From Lepidurus packardi (taxonomy: Eukaryota > Arthropoda > Branchiopoda > Notostraca > Triopsidae), in contig JAKZAN010000001.1 in assembly GCA_023053545.1 (NCBI GenBank), positions 4,112,565 through 4,176,564 of the forward strand: DNA of 64,000 nt, read 5' to 3'. Shown here piece after piece: positions 12,167 to 26,649 of the stretch. The position numbers and the translations under genes were made by a program. The notes under the pieces were generated by a model. It did no database searches, had not been told where the DNA came from, and saw only the letters and a program-made list of their open reading frames with translations. How positions within the stretch are numbered: position 1 is the first letter of the stretch; each line of letters opens with the position of its first letter.

Positions 12167-15100
12167 TATTAGTATTGTATTATATTAGTTGGGCATTTTT
12201 TATATGTTTGTAATTTGCTACTGCTTTTGCTTCGTCCAATGTTACAGTTTGAAATTACAGTTCTTAACTGTATTTTGATTTTCCTATTAAATATCCATAT
12301 TTCTGTGTACAATTTGGAAACCATAAACTATAATATCTCATTGTACCGTTGTTTTTCAACTAATCAAAAAGATCACTTCAAGAATTGTAGAATTACAATT
12401 CGTTGCCAACATTGCAAAGACTGAAGACTAAACGGCTCACGAGACTCGAAAGAGATTTGATAATCCAAGGATTCGAAGACTCGACAAACATTTAGATGTT
12501 TAGAAACATTCTAAACCTTTGTAATCCGTAAACTTGCACCGGATATCAATAAATCATGTTTGTCATTCAGTTTGTGAACTATTGCTTCACAGCAATTAAC
12601 CTCGAATCATAAATCCTTGCAGACCTGTCACGCCGGAAAACCCTAAGCAAATAAAATACATTTAAATCAAATAGACTCTCCTAAACCGTGAGTGACTTCT
12701 ATATAAATAGTTAGATCAACACCATTTGACATTTTGACATTCGCAAGAGATACAGTGATACACAGTACTAATCCTCTTACTCTCATTTTAATCCTCTTAC
12801 ATTACCCAAATGTTCAAACTATAGAGTTTGAAACCCTTCCAATGAGGAAGTAAAGTAATTCAAGAGATTGGAATTTAAATAATTTCAAGCAATTTAAAGT
12901 AATTTCCAAATCCCCGGGTAGTCTATAAGATCTGCTATTGGGTCCCCTTATTCAATAAGGCTTAATAAATGGGTTCGAGATTGGGTAAGAAATCGAATTT
13001 TAGAGCGAAAAGGATGGAAAAGAGGAGAGGAGTTGATCCATAGAAGGGTAAAGGGGATGATATGGATGATGCCCTTCAAACGGACTAATTTGGCTCTAAT
13101 TAAAGAAACTGAAGCCACAAAAAGGAAAAAAGAGGGATGTTTCGGGGTCAACTAGAGCTGACCTGTGTTGAAGAATTTCGCCAAAGTTTTCCCCATACAA
13201 ACTGCGTAAAAATCTCTTCTGGTGCCACGCTGTCTAGCACTAACCACCCAAACCTTCCTCCGGAAACCCCTCTTCAGTAGTGATATCGGACACTTTTAAA
13301 AGTTCTCCAAAAGTTGTGAAGAGCCTTCTGCATGTGCAAGCTCGCCGCTCAATGGCTATTGCAGATGGGGAAGGCCTTTTCTAGGTTGGGAGATTCTCTT
13401 AACCAACAAAGCACTAGCTTTGTGTGTCTATATACATGAATTTTAAAGCGTGTGTATATATATACGTATGAGTGTGAGAGTGAGTTTTCCTCCTCAACCC
13501 CCCATTTCTTAGTTCAGCCTGGCTGGCGTTCTGAAATATAGATTTCTGCCGGAGTTACGTAGCAACATAACTTGGCAAATAGCCTTTGTGTGATATACTT
13601 CATAGCTTGTCATGAGTTAGGGCGATGACAAATTAAGACAGGGGACACATAGTTTGGTGGCTCTGTTGGGGCTTGTGCAAAACATGTGTCCTAATACAAG
13701 CCGCAGAGGATTGTCAGACAGCTTGGCGACTCGGGAATTTCTGACCAAGAAAGGGGCCTCGGAACAAGAAACGGAGTACAAGAGCGAGAAACTGAGAGAG
13801 GATAGGAAAGGGTCAAAAGATCTCACGTCTCAAGATCCCAGCTTTTCCCAAGTGATGGTTTTCCCAGCTGGTGAAGAAGGTTTGGGAAAGACAAGGAAAA
13901 TAAGGAGAAAAGCTCACAACCCCCATTGGGTGGTCGAGTGGTAAGAAAATATTTCTACAGCTTCTCGTATCTTGGCTAACGATCTCTCTTGCTCTCTTAG
14001 TCTCACATCCCAACGAGCTTTCCACGAGCTATCTCATTTTCGCACACACATAAACATACATGTACATACATATATGGAACATGCGTGAGACGTAAGGCCA
14101 AGGAAGAAACCTAAAGGAAGAAAAAAAGTGTTACGCAAACATGGCAGATAGACTCACGCCTACTCCGGATACTTTGGATCATCGTAGAGGAGCAAAAATT
14201 TGTGATGTAACAAAAAATCGGAACAAAGCACATGTCTTCGTCTCTGTTAATGAGGCCGGGATAAACATGACGTTAGCAGCCGGTTTTTTTGGGCTGGCCC
14301 CAAAGAATAGTTCGATGCACACATACACACACACACAGATACACACACATAAGACACACTATATACAGGTCCTTAACTTGAGACGCTTTAACGCCCGTTG
14401 CGGTGGTCTTCATAACAAATCACAACTGCGTTTGTTGATCTTTGCAAACAAACTTGGACCATATGTAGCTAACGAGTTCCTTCTTCTTTTAGACACACAA
14501 AAGCCCAGGAAACACTAAAAAGAAACCTGGCCCCCAAAAGGCGGCCATCACTGACGAGGATATCAACATCGGTTACCACCTGCCGATACTTTGTGAGGTA
14601 GAGCCGATACTGCATCCCCGAATTATGTTCCAGAAACTTCAACCATCTCAAACAATGGTAGAATGGTACAATGGTATAATGGTACAATGGTACCATAATG
14701 GTACTTCAGTTCGTGATTACATTATATGAGGCTTATCCATGTCTTCATTCCTGCTCAATTGGGTTCATACGTCTTATAGCGAGTTTTTCATTTGTTGCTT
14801 GTGATCTTGTTGTAGAAGTAAGTAAACCTTTACTTCATTATAATGATCAAACAATTGATTGCAGTGCAAAATGACAGTAGTTCACTTATTCCGACTGAGA
14901 TTAAGATCTACAAGAAGACAAATTTATTCCCAATAGAATTGTATTAAATAATTAATTAAAGCAAATCTGGCATTTATTTTCCTGCTACTCATATAAGAAT
15001 CTCCCAACCTTCACGGTCAAAAATCACAGCAATTTATAGACATACCTGCTTTGAAAACATCCTCTCCAAAGACAATTCCATTGATAATTACTTTCTTGCT

Positions 15101-16114
15101 TTGGTTGTGGTTGTCCTTGTAGAGGCTCAAAAATCCATTCCTTCTGAATTAGGGGTAGTTAGGTTCCAACTTCTGTAAAACAGCTTCAATTGGGTTACTG
15201 CGACCCCCGCAAAAGCCCCTTCGGAGATCCAAAAAACCTTTTGGCTTAAGCGCAAATGCACACATTTTCCCCCCAGACAAATTAGTCCTAATGAGTTTGA
15301 CACTGCTCAAGTTTTCTACCGGGCCAAGCCAAGCAAGATGTTTGACACATGTGTTATACACCGTCGTCGAAATCGATCTTTCACATTATAACTACAACTC
15401 TCTCTCTCGCTCTCGCTCTATACCGTTGAAGCCAAAAAGCCGCAGAGAAATTCCTAGCCGTAAGTCATTAGGTTCCTAATGAAGTCCTCGTCCCCAAATG
15501 TTTGTTGTTCCAATCCTATAGTGCCACAACCACTCTGTCGAGCGAACATCTTATGACTTTTGGCGACGCCTCGCAACGTTCAAAACTTTCTCAAAAGTAG
15601 CCAGTTATTTATGCTGCTGCCTCACCGAGCTTGACAGACAGGTGACATATTGTGTGTCGACAGAAAGAGTCAAGCTGCAGATAGTTGGCTCTCTTCCTCA
15701 ACCCCAGCAAAAGAAAAGAAGGGTTTCGCATTCCCCTTAGCGAGCTCAAGTTAATGACCCAATTTGTTTCCAACTTGGCATCTCCTTTTTTCTTGAACTA
15801 ACATTTCCATTTCCGTTCCTCAAACCGTCTTAAAGAGCCAAGTAATACGCATGGTGCTTTTTTAACACATGAAAATTGTATGCTAATTTGTACAATTATT
15901 TTCTTGATCCTCTGAACATAGGTTGGATGTGTCCAATTGCACATTGAAAAGGTTCCAGAGAACAAAACAAAACAAAACAACCCAAAAAATCATCCCTCCC
16001 AAAATTTACATAATACAAAAGAATCGCGATGAGATCATTTGTGCTTTCCCCTCCCTTCCGCCGTTTTACAGTTTATAATCTTTCTGCTTGTTTTTACTTT
16101 ATATTAAGATAAAT
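12167..16114. other. noncoding DNA 3' of FoxD
   Basis: I see no supportable gene. It contains a CA microsatellite (about 14320-14360) and a 10-bp-type array (14653-14706). The open frame at 14141-14518 depends on the CA repeat and has no domain character. Confidence 0.5.
14653..14706. repeat. short tandem array based on AATGGTAC
   Basis: Five to six imperfect copies of a unit close to AATGGTACAATGGTATAATG. It is a simple minisatellite without a coding frame. Confidence 0.7.
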
Positions 16115-17749
16115 TCATCTCGTCCAGGTTAAGGAAGATCCATGCAAGGCAAACCGCCTCAACTTGTCCAGATCCGCGGGGGAGAAACTCGCCGTCGGAG
16201 TGCGCATCCCCAGTTGCATTTGCTGTGGTTGCTGTTGGTGATGCTGGTGATGCTGCGCAGTCATCGACGCCGGCGACGGGGATGTTTCGCTGGACTTGGA
16301 TTGGCCACCGAGGAATTCCTCCTCGTCTGTCTCCCCGTCGTTCATTTCTCGCTTCAATGTCTTGTTACTGCCTTCGCTATGCGCCGCTTCTTTGCCGATT
16401 AAACTGTCGATGCTGAAGGTGGCTTTCCGTTTGGGCGACACTTCGGCCGGCAATTTGGTAACGGTAGCCGAGGGACTTATGGCAATCGGCTTATGGATGC
16501 TGCTCAGCCCGTTGGGTGTGAGAAAGGCTCGGTTTTGCTGCTGCTGCTGTTGCAGGAGCCGTTGTTGTTGTTGGTGCACTGCGTTCAAATCCGGGAAGCC
16601 CAAGGGTCTGTTAGGCGGGAAATTCAAATGCGCAGACGGGAAGCCTAGTCCGAGGTTCAAATTTAAACCCGGGAACAGATTAAACGGCTGTCCGGCCGCC
16701 GAGTTACCTCCTTGAGGTCCTGCTGGTAGTGCCGACGGCGGGGGAGGCGGCGGATGGTGGTGTTGAGGGGGCCCAAAGTTGAGCAAGGAATGGTAAGGGT
16801 CAGCCACTCCGACGGCGACAGCGGCGGAAGCCATATGGTGGAAAAAGGCGGCCGGGTCGCGGAAAAAGTCCGGTTGCTGCCGTTTGTAGCGTTTCCGCCG
16901 CCGTAAGAAGGATCCATTATCAAACATATCTTCCGCCATGGGGTCCAAGGTCCAGTAGTTGCCTTTACCCGGATTGCCCGGTTCGCGCGGGATTTTCACG
17001 AAACAGTCGTTGAGGGAGAGGTTGTGGCGAATCGAGTTTTGCCAGGCCGGGAAGCGGTCGCGGTAGTACGGGAACCGGTTCATGATAAACTCGCAGATTC
17101 CGCTTAAAGTCAACTTCTTGTGCGGCGACGACAAGATCGACATCGTGATTAACGCGATGTAGGAATAGGGAGGCTTCACCAAGCCGCTCTTGCCCTTTTT
17201 ACCCGTGCTACCCTCTTCGGGTGATGAGCTGACCTGATTCTTGTCCGAACTCTCTTTGTTCGCGTCTTCTTGAGATTTGTCGTCGGCAGCAGTGACTTGC
17301 CTCTTGGCTTTGGCCGCAGAATTGTGCGATTTCAGCATAGTCGGGGCAAAAAGCCACTCGGCCGGCGACTTGGGCGGCTGCTGCAAGAAAAGCGAGGCGG
17401 ACGGCAGGTTCTCCGTGGCGTAAGATGATTGGTACTGTCCATTCTCGGGCATCCGATTGTTGAACGCGTGACAGATCTCCTTGTCGCACGAGTAATCCGA
17501 TTCCTCGTCGGAGTCTACATGGATCTCCACATCGTCTTCCTCCTCCTCGTCCTCTTCTCGGTAACTGATTTCGTCACCAGACTCCGAGAGATTCCTGTTC
17601 ATCATTGTTTCCACGCTGGGTCTGCCCCTCAAGTCCAAAGGATTGTTACTACTGACCGCATTGTTTTCCGAAGTGGGCAGAAAGTTCGGCTGCTGTGGCA
17701 CCACCGAGAGATGCTGTAGGTCCATGGCTTGACACATGAGCAACTGCAT
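16115..17749 (-). CDS. FoxD: FoxD-class forkhead transcription factor, single exon
   Basis: An uninterrupted 544-codon frame from ATG (17749) to TGA (16115-16117). Residues about 192-290 are a complete forkhead/winged-helix domain: it starts [14 protein letters not shown], has recognition helix [15 protein letters not shown], and ends in wing 2 with [12 protein letters not shown], diagnostic of the FoxD class. The N-terminus has an acidic stretch (about 64-85). The C-terminus has a His/Pro-rich tract, poly-Gln (about 392-405), and FSIDSLIG near 445, an eh1-like motif of the kind FoxD proteins use to bind Groucho/TLE co-repressors. By family knowledge it is a nuclear DNA-binding regulator, often repressive, in neural and mesodermal development. 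Lack of introns is common in FoxD genes. The first ATG was chosen, with a second in-frame ATG four codons later. No lesions are seen. Confidence 0.95.
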   Translation of the reverse strand: MQLLMCQAMDLQHLSVVPQQPNFLPTSENNAVSSNNPLDLRGRPSVETMMNRNLSESGDEISYREEDEEEEDDVEIHVDSDEESDYSCDKEICHAFNNRMPENGQYQSSYATENLPSASLFLQQPPKSPAEWLFAPTMLKSHNSAAKAKRQVTAADDKSQEDANKESSDKNQVSSSPEEGSTGKKGKSGLVKPPYSYIALITMSILSSPHKKLTLSGICEFIMNRFPYYRDRFPAWQNSIRHNLSLNDCFVKIPREPGNPGKGNYWTLDPMAEDMFDNGSFLRRRKRYKRQQPDFFRDPAAFFHHMASAAVAVGVADPYHSLLNFGPPQHHHPPPPPPSALPAGPQGGNSAAGQPFNLFPGLNLNLGLGFPSAHLNFPPNRPLGFPDLNAVHQQQQRLLQQQQQQNRAFLTPNGLSSIHKPIAISPSATVTKLPAEVSPKRKATFSIDSLIGKEAAHSEGSNKTLKREMNDGETDEEEFLGGQSKSSETSPSPASMTAQHHQHHQQQPQQMQLGMRTPTASFSPADLDKLRRFALHGSSLTWTR

Positions 17750-18400
17750 TCACAGAAATTGCACTTGGATGTACCTCTTTGGAAAAGCCGCGTCCTCGGT
17801 AAACACGTCAAGACAATTCTGTAGAGATTCTGTAGAGGAACACGTAAAAAGAAACCAGGAAAAATCTCGATTGACGGACAAGGTTTCAGCGTTGGGGTTT
17901 CCTGCTGAGCTGTTGAGCGCCGAATGGAGTCCGAATGTGTTATCGTATCTGTGAACATGCGGAACTCGGAGCTCAGGAGAAGGAGGAGGGCTTTTGATAA
18001 GGGAGGAACGCAAGGAGGCTAGGGGGCGGGAGAACAAACGGTTTGTAGAGAAGCGCCCAATGAAGCAAACAGCGGGAAAGCTTGTCCACAGTTTTGGTTG
18101 GGCATCCTTGGGCATTGTATCGGAAGCAGACATGCACAGAGGCGGAGCTACGGGGAGCCCAGAAACCTGGCGGAAACCTATCATGGGAACAAACATGTGT
18201 GTTGGAGACCGCGCACACACGTTTTCCAATTACGCGGCATCCCCTCACCCCCTCCCCAAACACACCCAAGATACTTCCGTAATAGCGCAGCAGCGAAAAG
18301 CTAAAGGATTCCGCTGATGAGCCTCCGGAGCGCAGTCTCTTTTCACGGCTAATTTGCTGGGAGATGTATCCTTTCATTTTCGTTATTTGCCTCCTTTTTT
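17750..18400 (-). promoter_or_regulatory. FoxD 5' flank (presumed leader/promoter)
   Basis: The 650 bp upstream of the FoxD start is less AT-rich than the surrounding desert and lacks simple repeats. The overlapping open frames on both strands (for example 17994-18317 plus) show no domain content. It is assigned as promoter/leader only from position. Confidence 0.35.
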
Positions 18401-21023
18401 TAGGGGAGGATTTTCAAATTTAACGATATTTTCCGAAAGGGATTCCTAAAATGGATTGTGATTTCTTTATAACTTCAGAAGGCAGTTTGAGAAGTTTCTG
18501 CGCAGCAGAAATAGTGACATTTATGTAGGTTTTTTTCCGGGTAAGCTTTTATTTTATTTTGTGCAACTCTTTCAGTTTTTGGAAGGTTTGAATTCCGTGA
18601 TTCAAGGCGAGCAGAAAGCGAGAATTCAAATGATTAGATTATTCTTTGCACGCTTCAATGTCTCTCAAAGCAATTTCTGTAAGGCATACAGAACATCCCA
18701 ATCCTTATTGTTTTCTTCTTCGAGACTATTGCGATGTTCCTTGCGCATGATTGCGGGTGAATCTTCAGAATCGTACTGCATCTACGACATCAACATAATT
18801 TATTTAGTCTTTGATTCTTAGCCTTTTCTGTCATTTTCTGCATCACCGGGACTCGTACAGAATGCTCAAACTCTTGGTGTAATGGTTAATCGTGGATTTA
18901 AGTGATTAAAAACCGATCCATGGAGCAATTTAAAGGTAAAATTTCCTTCAACATAACTTTGGAGTACGAGAACATTAAATTAAATATTTTTTCTTCTTTT
19001 TGAGTTATCCTTGCAATTCGTTTATTCTCAAATCATGGTAGATCCTAGACAACCAGGCACAGTGAGATAAGCAATTCAAATCAAGTAGTTCGGATTGTAA
19101 ACAGCGTTCGAAACCTCTAACTCCCAAAGATAATGACTCTGAACGATCATAGCGATATAACAGAGGATCCCATGACCACGCCCATTTACAGTAATTCCAA
19201 GATTCGACGCGGCAAAGCAAAGCCCAAGAACAAACCGTTTTGGATCGTGTCTTCCAGATCTATGATTCTAAAATCGCGATTGTAATCCTGACAGATTCCA
19301 CAGTTCACGGTGATCCAAAACCGTTTCAAATCGACTCAACCATACGTAACCCCAAGTAATCTGAAGTGATTGAGAGCAATATAAAGTGATTCCGAACAAA
19401 GTAAATGTTTACGAATGATTCCAAGTGATTCAGAGTGATTCAAACCAATTTTGGATTTCGTTTAGCTTCCGTTTCCGGGGTACTTGTTTATATTTTTGGG
19501 ACTTTGTTGGGCAATCCAAAGTCCTCGCCGGAACACAAACGACTCTCTTTCTGTCTCTCCGACTGGCTGTGCAAGGCTCAGAGTAAATAAACCCACTCTA
19601 CCTTTTGAGGTTGCGGTGATGAAGTTTTGAACAGCTGGACCAACTTGGGGGATATGATGATGAAGGGCGAAAAGGGGGGCTCATGAAGTATAAAAGCGTC
19701 AACTATGAATTTGCCGAGCTTGAAGGGTGGCGGATCACATAAGGAGGAAGGGAGAGAGGCGTTATGGGGGTTACTATTCATTGTTGCTGTTCTGCGACAC
19801 AGAAGGCCTAAAGGGGATTTATACAGATACACAAATACATCTAACTCGGGTGGACATAGAGCCCCTTAAACGAATCCTTTAAAAAGTGGACAAACGAACA
19901 TTCTCAAAGTTTCCAAGAATCTGTTTTGACAAGAAAGACAATTAAAAGCTAACTTAAAAATCACTTACTAATGGTATAGTATTATTATTCAACACTTCAC
20001 TAAGTCCATTCAATCTTTAATTTATTTGGTTCAATTTCAATTTATTCTATTAAATACGAAAATTAATCCCATCCAGTAATCTCTTCTCATTTAGGTAGAT
20101 AATTTAGTTAATTCAATGAGGTAAACTTAGTTGAAAACTTAACTTTTATCATTGGAACCGAAGATTTGAGTTAAATAACCTGTCAAAGTCCGCGTTTCCT
20201 TTTCGGCTTTGGTGCCACGCTGTCTGCCTCAGTTTCCCTTCCTTCTCACAAGGGGTTGGCCCCAGTCACGCCCCTTTTGCGGCACATCTTTTAAGCATCT
20301 TTTGGGGTCTAAATGACACCCTATTTCCTACGGAAACTTTATCCGTACCACTCATTCTGTTCGTCTTTGACAAATCTTTTTTTTTTGTCCCAATAATTAG
20401 TTCCTGTTTGAAGATTAGTTTACATAGCCAATTTTTTTTACCACGCATAACAAACACCCCCTTTCAGTTAAACTCGCATAATATTTTCAATATATTTTTC
20501 CGTTTCTTTCTATTTCTGCATCAGTTTATAAATGGATGTGATTTCCTAAATTAATGAATTTCAGCCTTGGGTGGGTGGAAGCGGGTGGGGGGGGGGGTGG
20601 CAATGCAGTGATTATGTTTAGTGCCTAGATTTCTATCTCTTTCTGCACCCACTTCATTAACTTGCACCTGATTTATGGTGTTTAAAAGGCATTGGGGGTA
20701 AACCGAAGCTGCTATGACTGATCCCAGATGCTTCTATTCTTTGCGTATCCCAGCGAAGCCATTGTTGCACTGTATATATACCCATAACCGGCCACCCCTT
20801 CCTGTGTGAGTCTCCCTTTTCCGCCTATTGTCGAGATCTTCTATTGTTAACGTATTACAGGACCCGTCCCTTTAAATTAGACGCCTTTTGATCAACACAT
20901 TCACGTAATTTTTCATCTTCGACGAAGTTTGAGCTGTCAGCAATATTACTTTGTAAATCTCAATTTAGACTAGCACACTTCCTAAATATATCAGCAACAA
21001 AACGCTGCTAATTCAATATAACT

Positions 21024-21110
21024 GCAAATGACTATAATATTCCTTCAAATGACTATAATATTCCTTCAAATCACTACAATATTACTTCAAATTACTGAAA
21101 TATTACTGGA
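21024..21110. repeat. 21-bp tandem repeat, about 4 copies
   Basis: The unit is close to CAAATGACTATAATATTCCTT. Two copies are nearly perfect, followed by two diverging copies. The open frame that starts here is a by-product of the 21-bp (7-codon) period. Confidence 0.75.
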
Positions 21111-23459
21111 ATTACTGAGAAACTGCAAAAATAAATTAAAACAACTAACAGTGGAACTATTAAAAATACTACCGAGAGAAATGGATTATATACCAATATT
21201 GCTGAATCTTTGGCTTAACGGCAAATTAATGCCATGTTTTCTTAACTGCAAACTCTGCTCCAATCATAGGGCTACTACTCGCCACCCCTCAATCGTTCTA
21301 ATCAAAGCATTAAAGAGGCTTATGCACCCGAACATTTCTGAATCATTTGCTAAACACGACTTGGGATTCCCGCCACGTGTTCCAAAACAAAAAAAAGGAA
21401 ACTTGTGGGTTGCAAACAGTACAGTCCACAACCCACTCAATCCTCTGTTTAGTCAACACGTTCGATGACCAATTTAAAAGCCTATTACCAAACAATCCTC
21501 CCCTTTCATTGCTAGTATTCAATACTTTGGACCGTTTTCCTCCTGAATCAGCAAACTTCCTCCCTTATTTCCCCCTCACCCCCTTCCTCATCCTTTCAAA
21601 ACGGAAGGGATAATAATACAAGCGCTCAGACACAAAAAGAGGCTATTGAAACCCCACTAAAATTGTGGTCGGTCCTAAAAGCGGCTTAAAAATCGAGTGG
21701 AATCCAACAAAAAAAGAAGAAGAAACCACCATTTCAGCTCCTTCAAGTATCCCCTTTCGCCCTCCCCAAAAGTGTCTATATACGCATAATCAAACTAAAG
21801 CTGTTAATCGAAAGTGGTGGGATTTTTGGCGGGAATAAAAGGGGGGTATGAAACGTCACCTACTTTCTTAGTTATTGACAACAAGGAGCTATTGTGGGTA
21901 AATAAGCCTCTTCCTCCCCACACAGACACACACAACGGACAATAAAACCCTCAATTTCCAAAAAAAGGAGAAGTTTTGAGGGTATGAACGGAGAGGAAAA
22001 GAAAGGAAAATTTGAACTTTTTAATGTATTCCCTTGTATTCCACTAGTATTCTGTATATTCCTAGCGACTTATACGAGAAGAGCTTGTCGAGTGCCAGCT
22101 TAAATACCTCCTTGACGTCCGGGCATTGTTAGCTGGCAAACGGAGGAGCTCGGCAAGAAACCTTTTGATCAAGCTGCTCAAATTGTTTGGCCAACAACTT
22201 GAAAAACTCCGGGCTGCTCACATTTGCTGTCCTTTTTTTACTCTCTTATTCTTTTTTCCATCTCTTCCATTCTCCTTAACCAAGGCAGATCAATATTACC
22301 ATGTCAGTAGGAGGCAATACAGTCTTCCAATAACGCTTTGATTGCTTCTCCATCCAAATAACGGCCTGCCGATACACAAAAACAAGGGTCAATATTGGAA
22401 TTGACCACGCCCCTAACTTGAACATGAAAAAAAAAATTTAAGCCACTTTTGCGTTACCAATAACTACAAAACGAGTATTGCCTTCCACTTCGGGTACTGG
22501 GTAAGTATCATAGGTATCATACACAGCTTGGACCATCACCCAACTCGCTTCTCCAGTACTTTCATTCAGTACTTTCACTACAGCCTATATAAAAATAAAA
22601 CATGAATAAAATATGCTTAAAAGGTAGAAAGCAATTAAGAAGTTAATCAATGGGAAAAATCTATCCACAGATGAAATATTGCACATACTGAGCAATACAG
22701 CCAGCCCAGCCCACGTTTTTAAGTTGTTTTCTTTCTTACGGTACAAGGCTTTTGTGTAGACGACTTCCGCTGACAGCAATATTGTCTTTTATAGAGATGC
22801 CACACGCTCAAACGATCAAGACAAGAACATAGGAAGAAAAAGGCTTTGACATTTGCGTGCGGGGGGGATTGAGGGGTAAAGCAACGCTGTGTGCCGGGAA
22901 TGTTTAATCACGAGTCGCCCAGCACCCGCGAACAATGCACACATCATAACACCCAGGGTGTCCCCCAGAGTAAATACCGCATATTTGGGAGCTCCATAAA
23001 ACCCAATATGTGTGCCTCTTTTCCTTAGATTCTTTTTCTTTCGATACATCCTTAACTGTCCTCATAGAAAGCAAACGGGACCCCCAAAATGGCCAACTTG
23101 GCACTGGCTTCGCCCATTAAGCAACGTGCGTAATTTACTATTTTTATGAGAGAAATGCCCGTCTAACCTTACTAATAGTGGACTATATCTTAGCAATAAA
23201 ACCTGTCTACAAAATACTATCTACAGCAATAATAACAATAACAGAAACTTGTACAAAAAGTAAAAAAAGGAGCAAAAGTTTGTTCATACCAATTAATACG
23301 TAACTTTCGAGATAATTTAGTAAATTACTGATTATTTAGTACACTTACTTCTAAGTGAAAACTGCGCACATTTCTAAAATTAATTACAAGAATACACTAA
23401 ATAAATTAGGCAAAACTTAAATAAAAAACTCCAAACTAGTTAAAAGATAAAAACGGGAA

Positions 23460-23535
23460 AATATATTATGCAATATAAATAATAATATATATTATATAAT
23501 ATATTATAAATAATATATATATTATTAATATATTA
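23460..23535. repeat. AT-only palindromic tract
   Basis: About 75 bp composed almost only of A and T, with ATATATTAT/ATAATATAT inverted words that can fold into a long hairpin. No flanking duplication indicates a mobile element. Confidence 0.65.
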
Positions 23536-23904
23536 TGCAAACCTCTAAAGAAATTATCCGCATTTTCGACGAAAATCCTGGGCCAAATTGGATATATTAC
23601 TGTGGGCGGCACGGGCTTTTTAAAATCGAGGCTTACATAAATATGTATACATTGGGCTTAGTTAAGCTCAAGACAAATGTATTCTCGGTTAGGAAGCTTT
23701 TAGTTAGGGGAACAAGGCCAAAGATTGCCTTTCCTTTGATAGCTAAACGCACGGAAAATAAAGAAAAAAAAAATGGCGGCTCGTCTTGTTAGTGTGTATA
23801 CTCCTGTTTTGGGCGTACACAGAGCCGATTAAGTTACGCGGAAACCCATTGAAAGGCGGTTCCCTTGAAAGGACAGTTTAAACACAGTGCATCCAGTTTG
23901 TATG

Positions 23905-23954
23905 CGTGTGTACGTGTGTGTACATGTGTGTATGTGTGTGTGTGTGTGTGTGTG
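23905..23954. repeat. TG/CA microsatellite
   Basis: GTGTGTACATGTGTGTATG followed by an uninterrupted TG run. Similar tracts lie at 8766-8790 and about 14320-14360. Confidence 0.85.
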
Positions 23955-26649
23955 CAACTCCCACAGACATAAAACGGCTATTTTTAAGCGCCGAAGGAAC
24001 CCAGAAAGCGGCACCCCTTTCATGTCTAACCCACTCCCTCCCGTCAACCCCCTTACCCCCCTAAGAGAGCTGCAAACCTAAACGCTTTTTGGTCTTTATA
24101 GATACACACATTGCTCGCTTTCACTTAGTTCCAAAAGAAATTGTTCTTCAAAACACTGTATATCTCCTCCAAACTCAGCGTTAAAGCCAGCATCAGCAGC
24201 ACACACACAGTCAAGTGAGCTCGCCAAACCATTGTTGTACATAGTACCAGCTATATACCCTTCCAACAATGCCTTTTTATTCAACGGGGCTTTGAGCCTT
24301 CTTAAAAACGCCCCCTGACTGCGTTTTGGTAAAGCTAGAGCGTCCATACAGCACCTGCCTTGGCCTGTAATCTTTTGAATGTATATAGCAAGGCTTAATA
24401 ATGCACCCGCAGAATTTCTGCGAGTTTGTAGTAAATTTAAATGAATAAATGAAATGAATAAATTTATCTTTTTACTTCATTGATCAATTACAACATTAAA
24501 CTAATTTTAGTATTACAATATAAGTGCAAAATTGTTTAGGTATTTTACGACCGAAATTTTCTTATTCTATTTGTATTTCTAATTTACAACACAATTAGTG
24601 TATGTGATCTTATAACTAAATACTGTGGTATATACGTTGTAATTTTTTTGAAATATCCTTTTGCCTTGTAATATTATAAAAAAAAACTTATTCTAGCATT
24701 ACAAGCGCTTTTTAGAGTGTATCCCGTTTCCCGTCTAAACGTGAAATCAAAGGAAGCTCCTACTTCTAACGAAAATTCCTACCCAGTCAAACTGATTTAA
24801 AATAAAAAAAATAATCGAAAATCGTTTTAGAATTTACTTAAAGCAGTTTTAGTTCCAGATCAGAAGGTGCCAATTGAGATATCCAATAAACACCAGCTTA
24901 AAAAAAGGTTCGGGTTTAATTCCCGGGTTCGGCGCACTCACGGATGTGTCTACATATGTGCCAAGATCACTTTCAGAAGAGTTGAGTATTAAAGATAAGG
25001 GTGGATGGAGTTTTTTTAAATAGCGATCAGAACCCCTGAAAAGGTTTCCTTCCCTTTTGACCCCCCTTTTTTATCAAAAGACCACCTCGTAAACCCATAT
25101 CAACCCTCCCCTTCATTTTATAAAAGGGGCACCCCCCCCCCCCCCCCCTACCCGAAAAGATCCATGTCGACCCCCTGTGGGGGCAATTCGCTTTGGAGGC
25201 TTGATTGGGCGTGAAATGTAACGTGGCGTGAATAACGCCCCAACAAAAAGTCCCCCTTTTCTTTTCCTTTCTCAACCAATTCGCATCCCTGACATGTCCC
25301 AAAACTGTCAATAAAGCCCCTCGTCACCCTGTCTTATACAGTGCTCCATACCACACAATGCACAGGGCAATATACAGGATTTAGAAAACACACACAAAAA
25401 AAGTTTTTCTTGAAACAGTTTTTTGTTACACTAGATTTTTTGTTACACTACCACTAGATCGTGATGGGTTTTGTATGGGTTTATATGAACGCGCATTGAT
25501 CCCGCGCATCAAACGACGTGCACGATAACTTTATAACTACGTACTCAATTCGTTTAGATTTTTCTTACAAAGTACAGTAAAATAGTATCTAGGCGAGGAA
25601 AGTTTCCAAATCGGAGATTCTTTCAGAGATTTTTCGCGCAGGTGTAAAATTAATGTGATTTTTTCCAATTAATGTTTGCGGAAATAAAACAAAATTATCA
25701 TGCGTATAGTACGAGTATTTAGCTACTTTTATTTTCGAAAAATTTTCGATACTTTTTACTTACGAGTCTTTCTATGTAACCCTGCTTTTCGTGACACGCA
25801 AGACAGGCTATACAAGAACCTTAATTTGCATTTTTCAAATTAACGAAGCCAAAACTAAGAAAAATTAAAATGTCTGGCACCTCTACATGACATTAGCTGC
25901 ATTGCTGCGAAGAAATTTTGCAACAATTTTAGATGCTTTTGACGTCGGCGTATTGCTGCGTTACACAGGCCTACGAGGCACGGAAAGTTTGTTAAACATG
26001 CAAAGCAAATGTCGCTCAACTCTAGACAGCTGTTGAAGGAGTTTCTCAATACAATAATGCTGCTGAATATGAACCCGCAGTGGCTTTTCAGGTCTTCAAG
26101 GGTCACACACATCCACATTAGGACCACTAGGAGGTTCAAGAGCTCTCGGCCAATGAGTTTCCGAGACCCATGTGTGGAGTTTTCTTTTCCCTCTCCTCGG
26201 TAATAATGTGCGGGCTCTCGTAACCACAGTTAAAGCCTCGCCTGGATAAAAGGGAGCTTTCAAATCGCTTAGCAAATAAATATTTAGGCTGCAAAACGAC
26301 ACACACATGACAGTCTTCTACTCGCTTTTTTTGTATCTATTCGAGGCATTTGGAAGAGTGAGTGTGTGAACGAATTGGGTTGAATTGAAGGGAATCACCC
26401 GTGGAGGACGTCACAACCGCAAATCGAACCGTTTGGGGCTCGTGCAAACAGATTAAGTTTATCGAGAGATTTTTATAAAAAGGTTGTGTGTTTGCGTTTA
26501 CGATCGTTTCTTCTTTCTTCTTTGCAGTTTGCGGCGTTTAGGGCGCATTGGATGGGGGGAACAACCGGATCACCCGGACAAGGAGGACTTTGAAATCGTG
26601 TTTTTCAAATGGATCTAAATGGGCTTAAAGTGCAAGTCCGCTTGCTTAC

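Larger units (their letters stand above)
18401..26649. other. gene desert between FoxD and ZNG1
   Basis: No supported coding exon apart from the possibility that the unresolved 3' end of ZNG1 extends below 26650. It contains a 21-bp tandem array (21024-21110), AT-only palindromic DNA (23460-23535), a TG microsatellite (23905-23954), an 18-base C run near 25131-25148 and a G-rich block near 20573-20602. Small open frames here are scattered over both strands without supporting features. Confidence 0.5.

Noticed and set aside
16142..16715. Plus-strand open frames of 86 and 139 codons
   Set aside because: They are antisense shadows of the FoxD coding sequence. Poly-Gln and His codons on the minus strand give Cys and Val runs on the plus strand.
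21028..21613. Open frames of 146 and 88 codons
   Set aside because: The first begins inside a 21-bp tandem array that keeps one frame open artificially. No recognisable domain in either.
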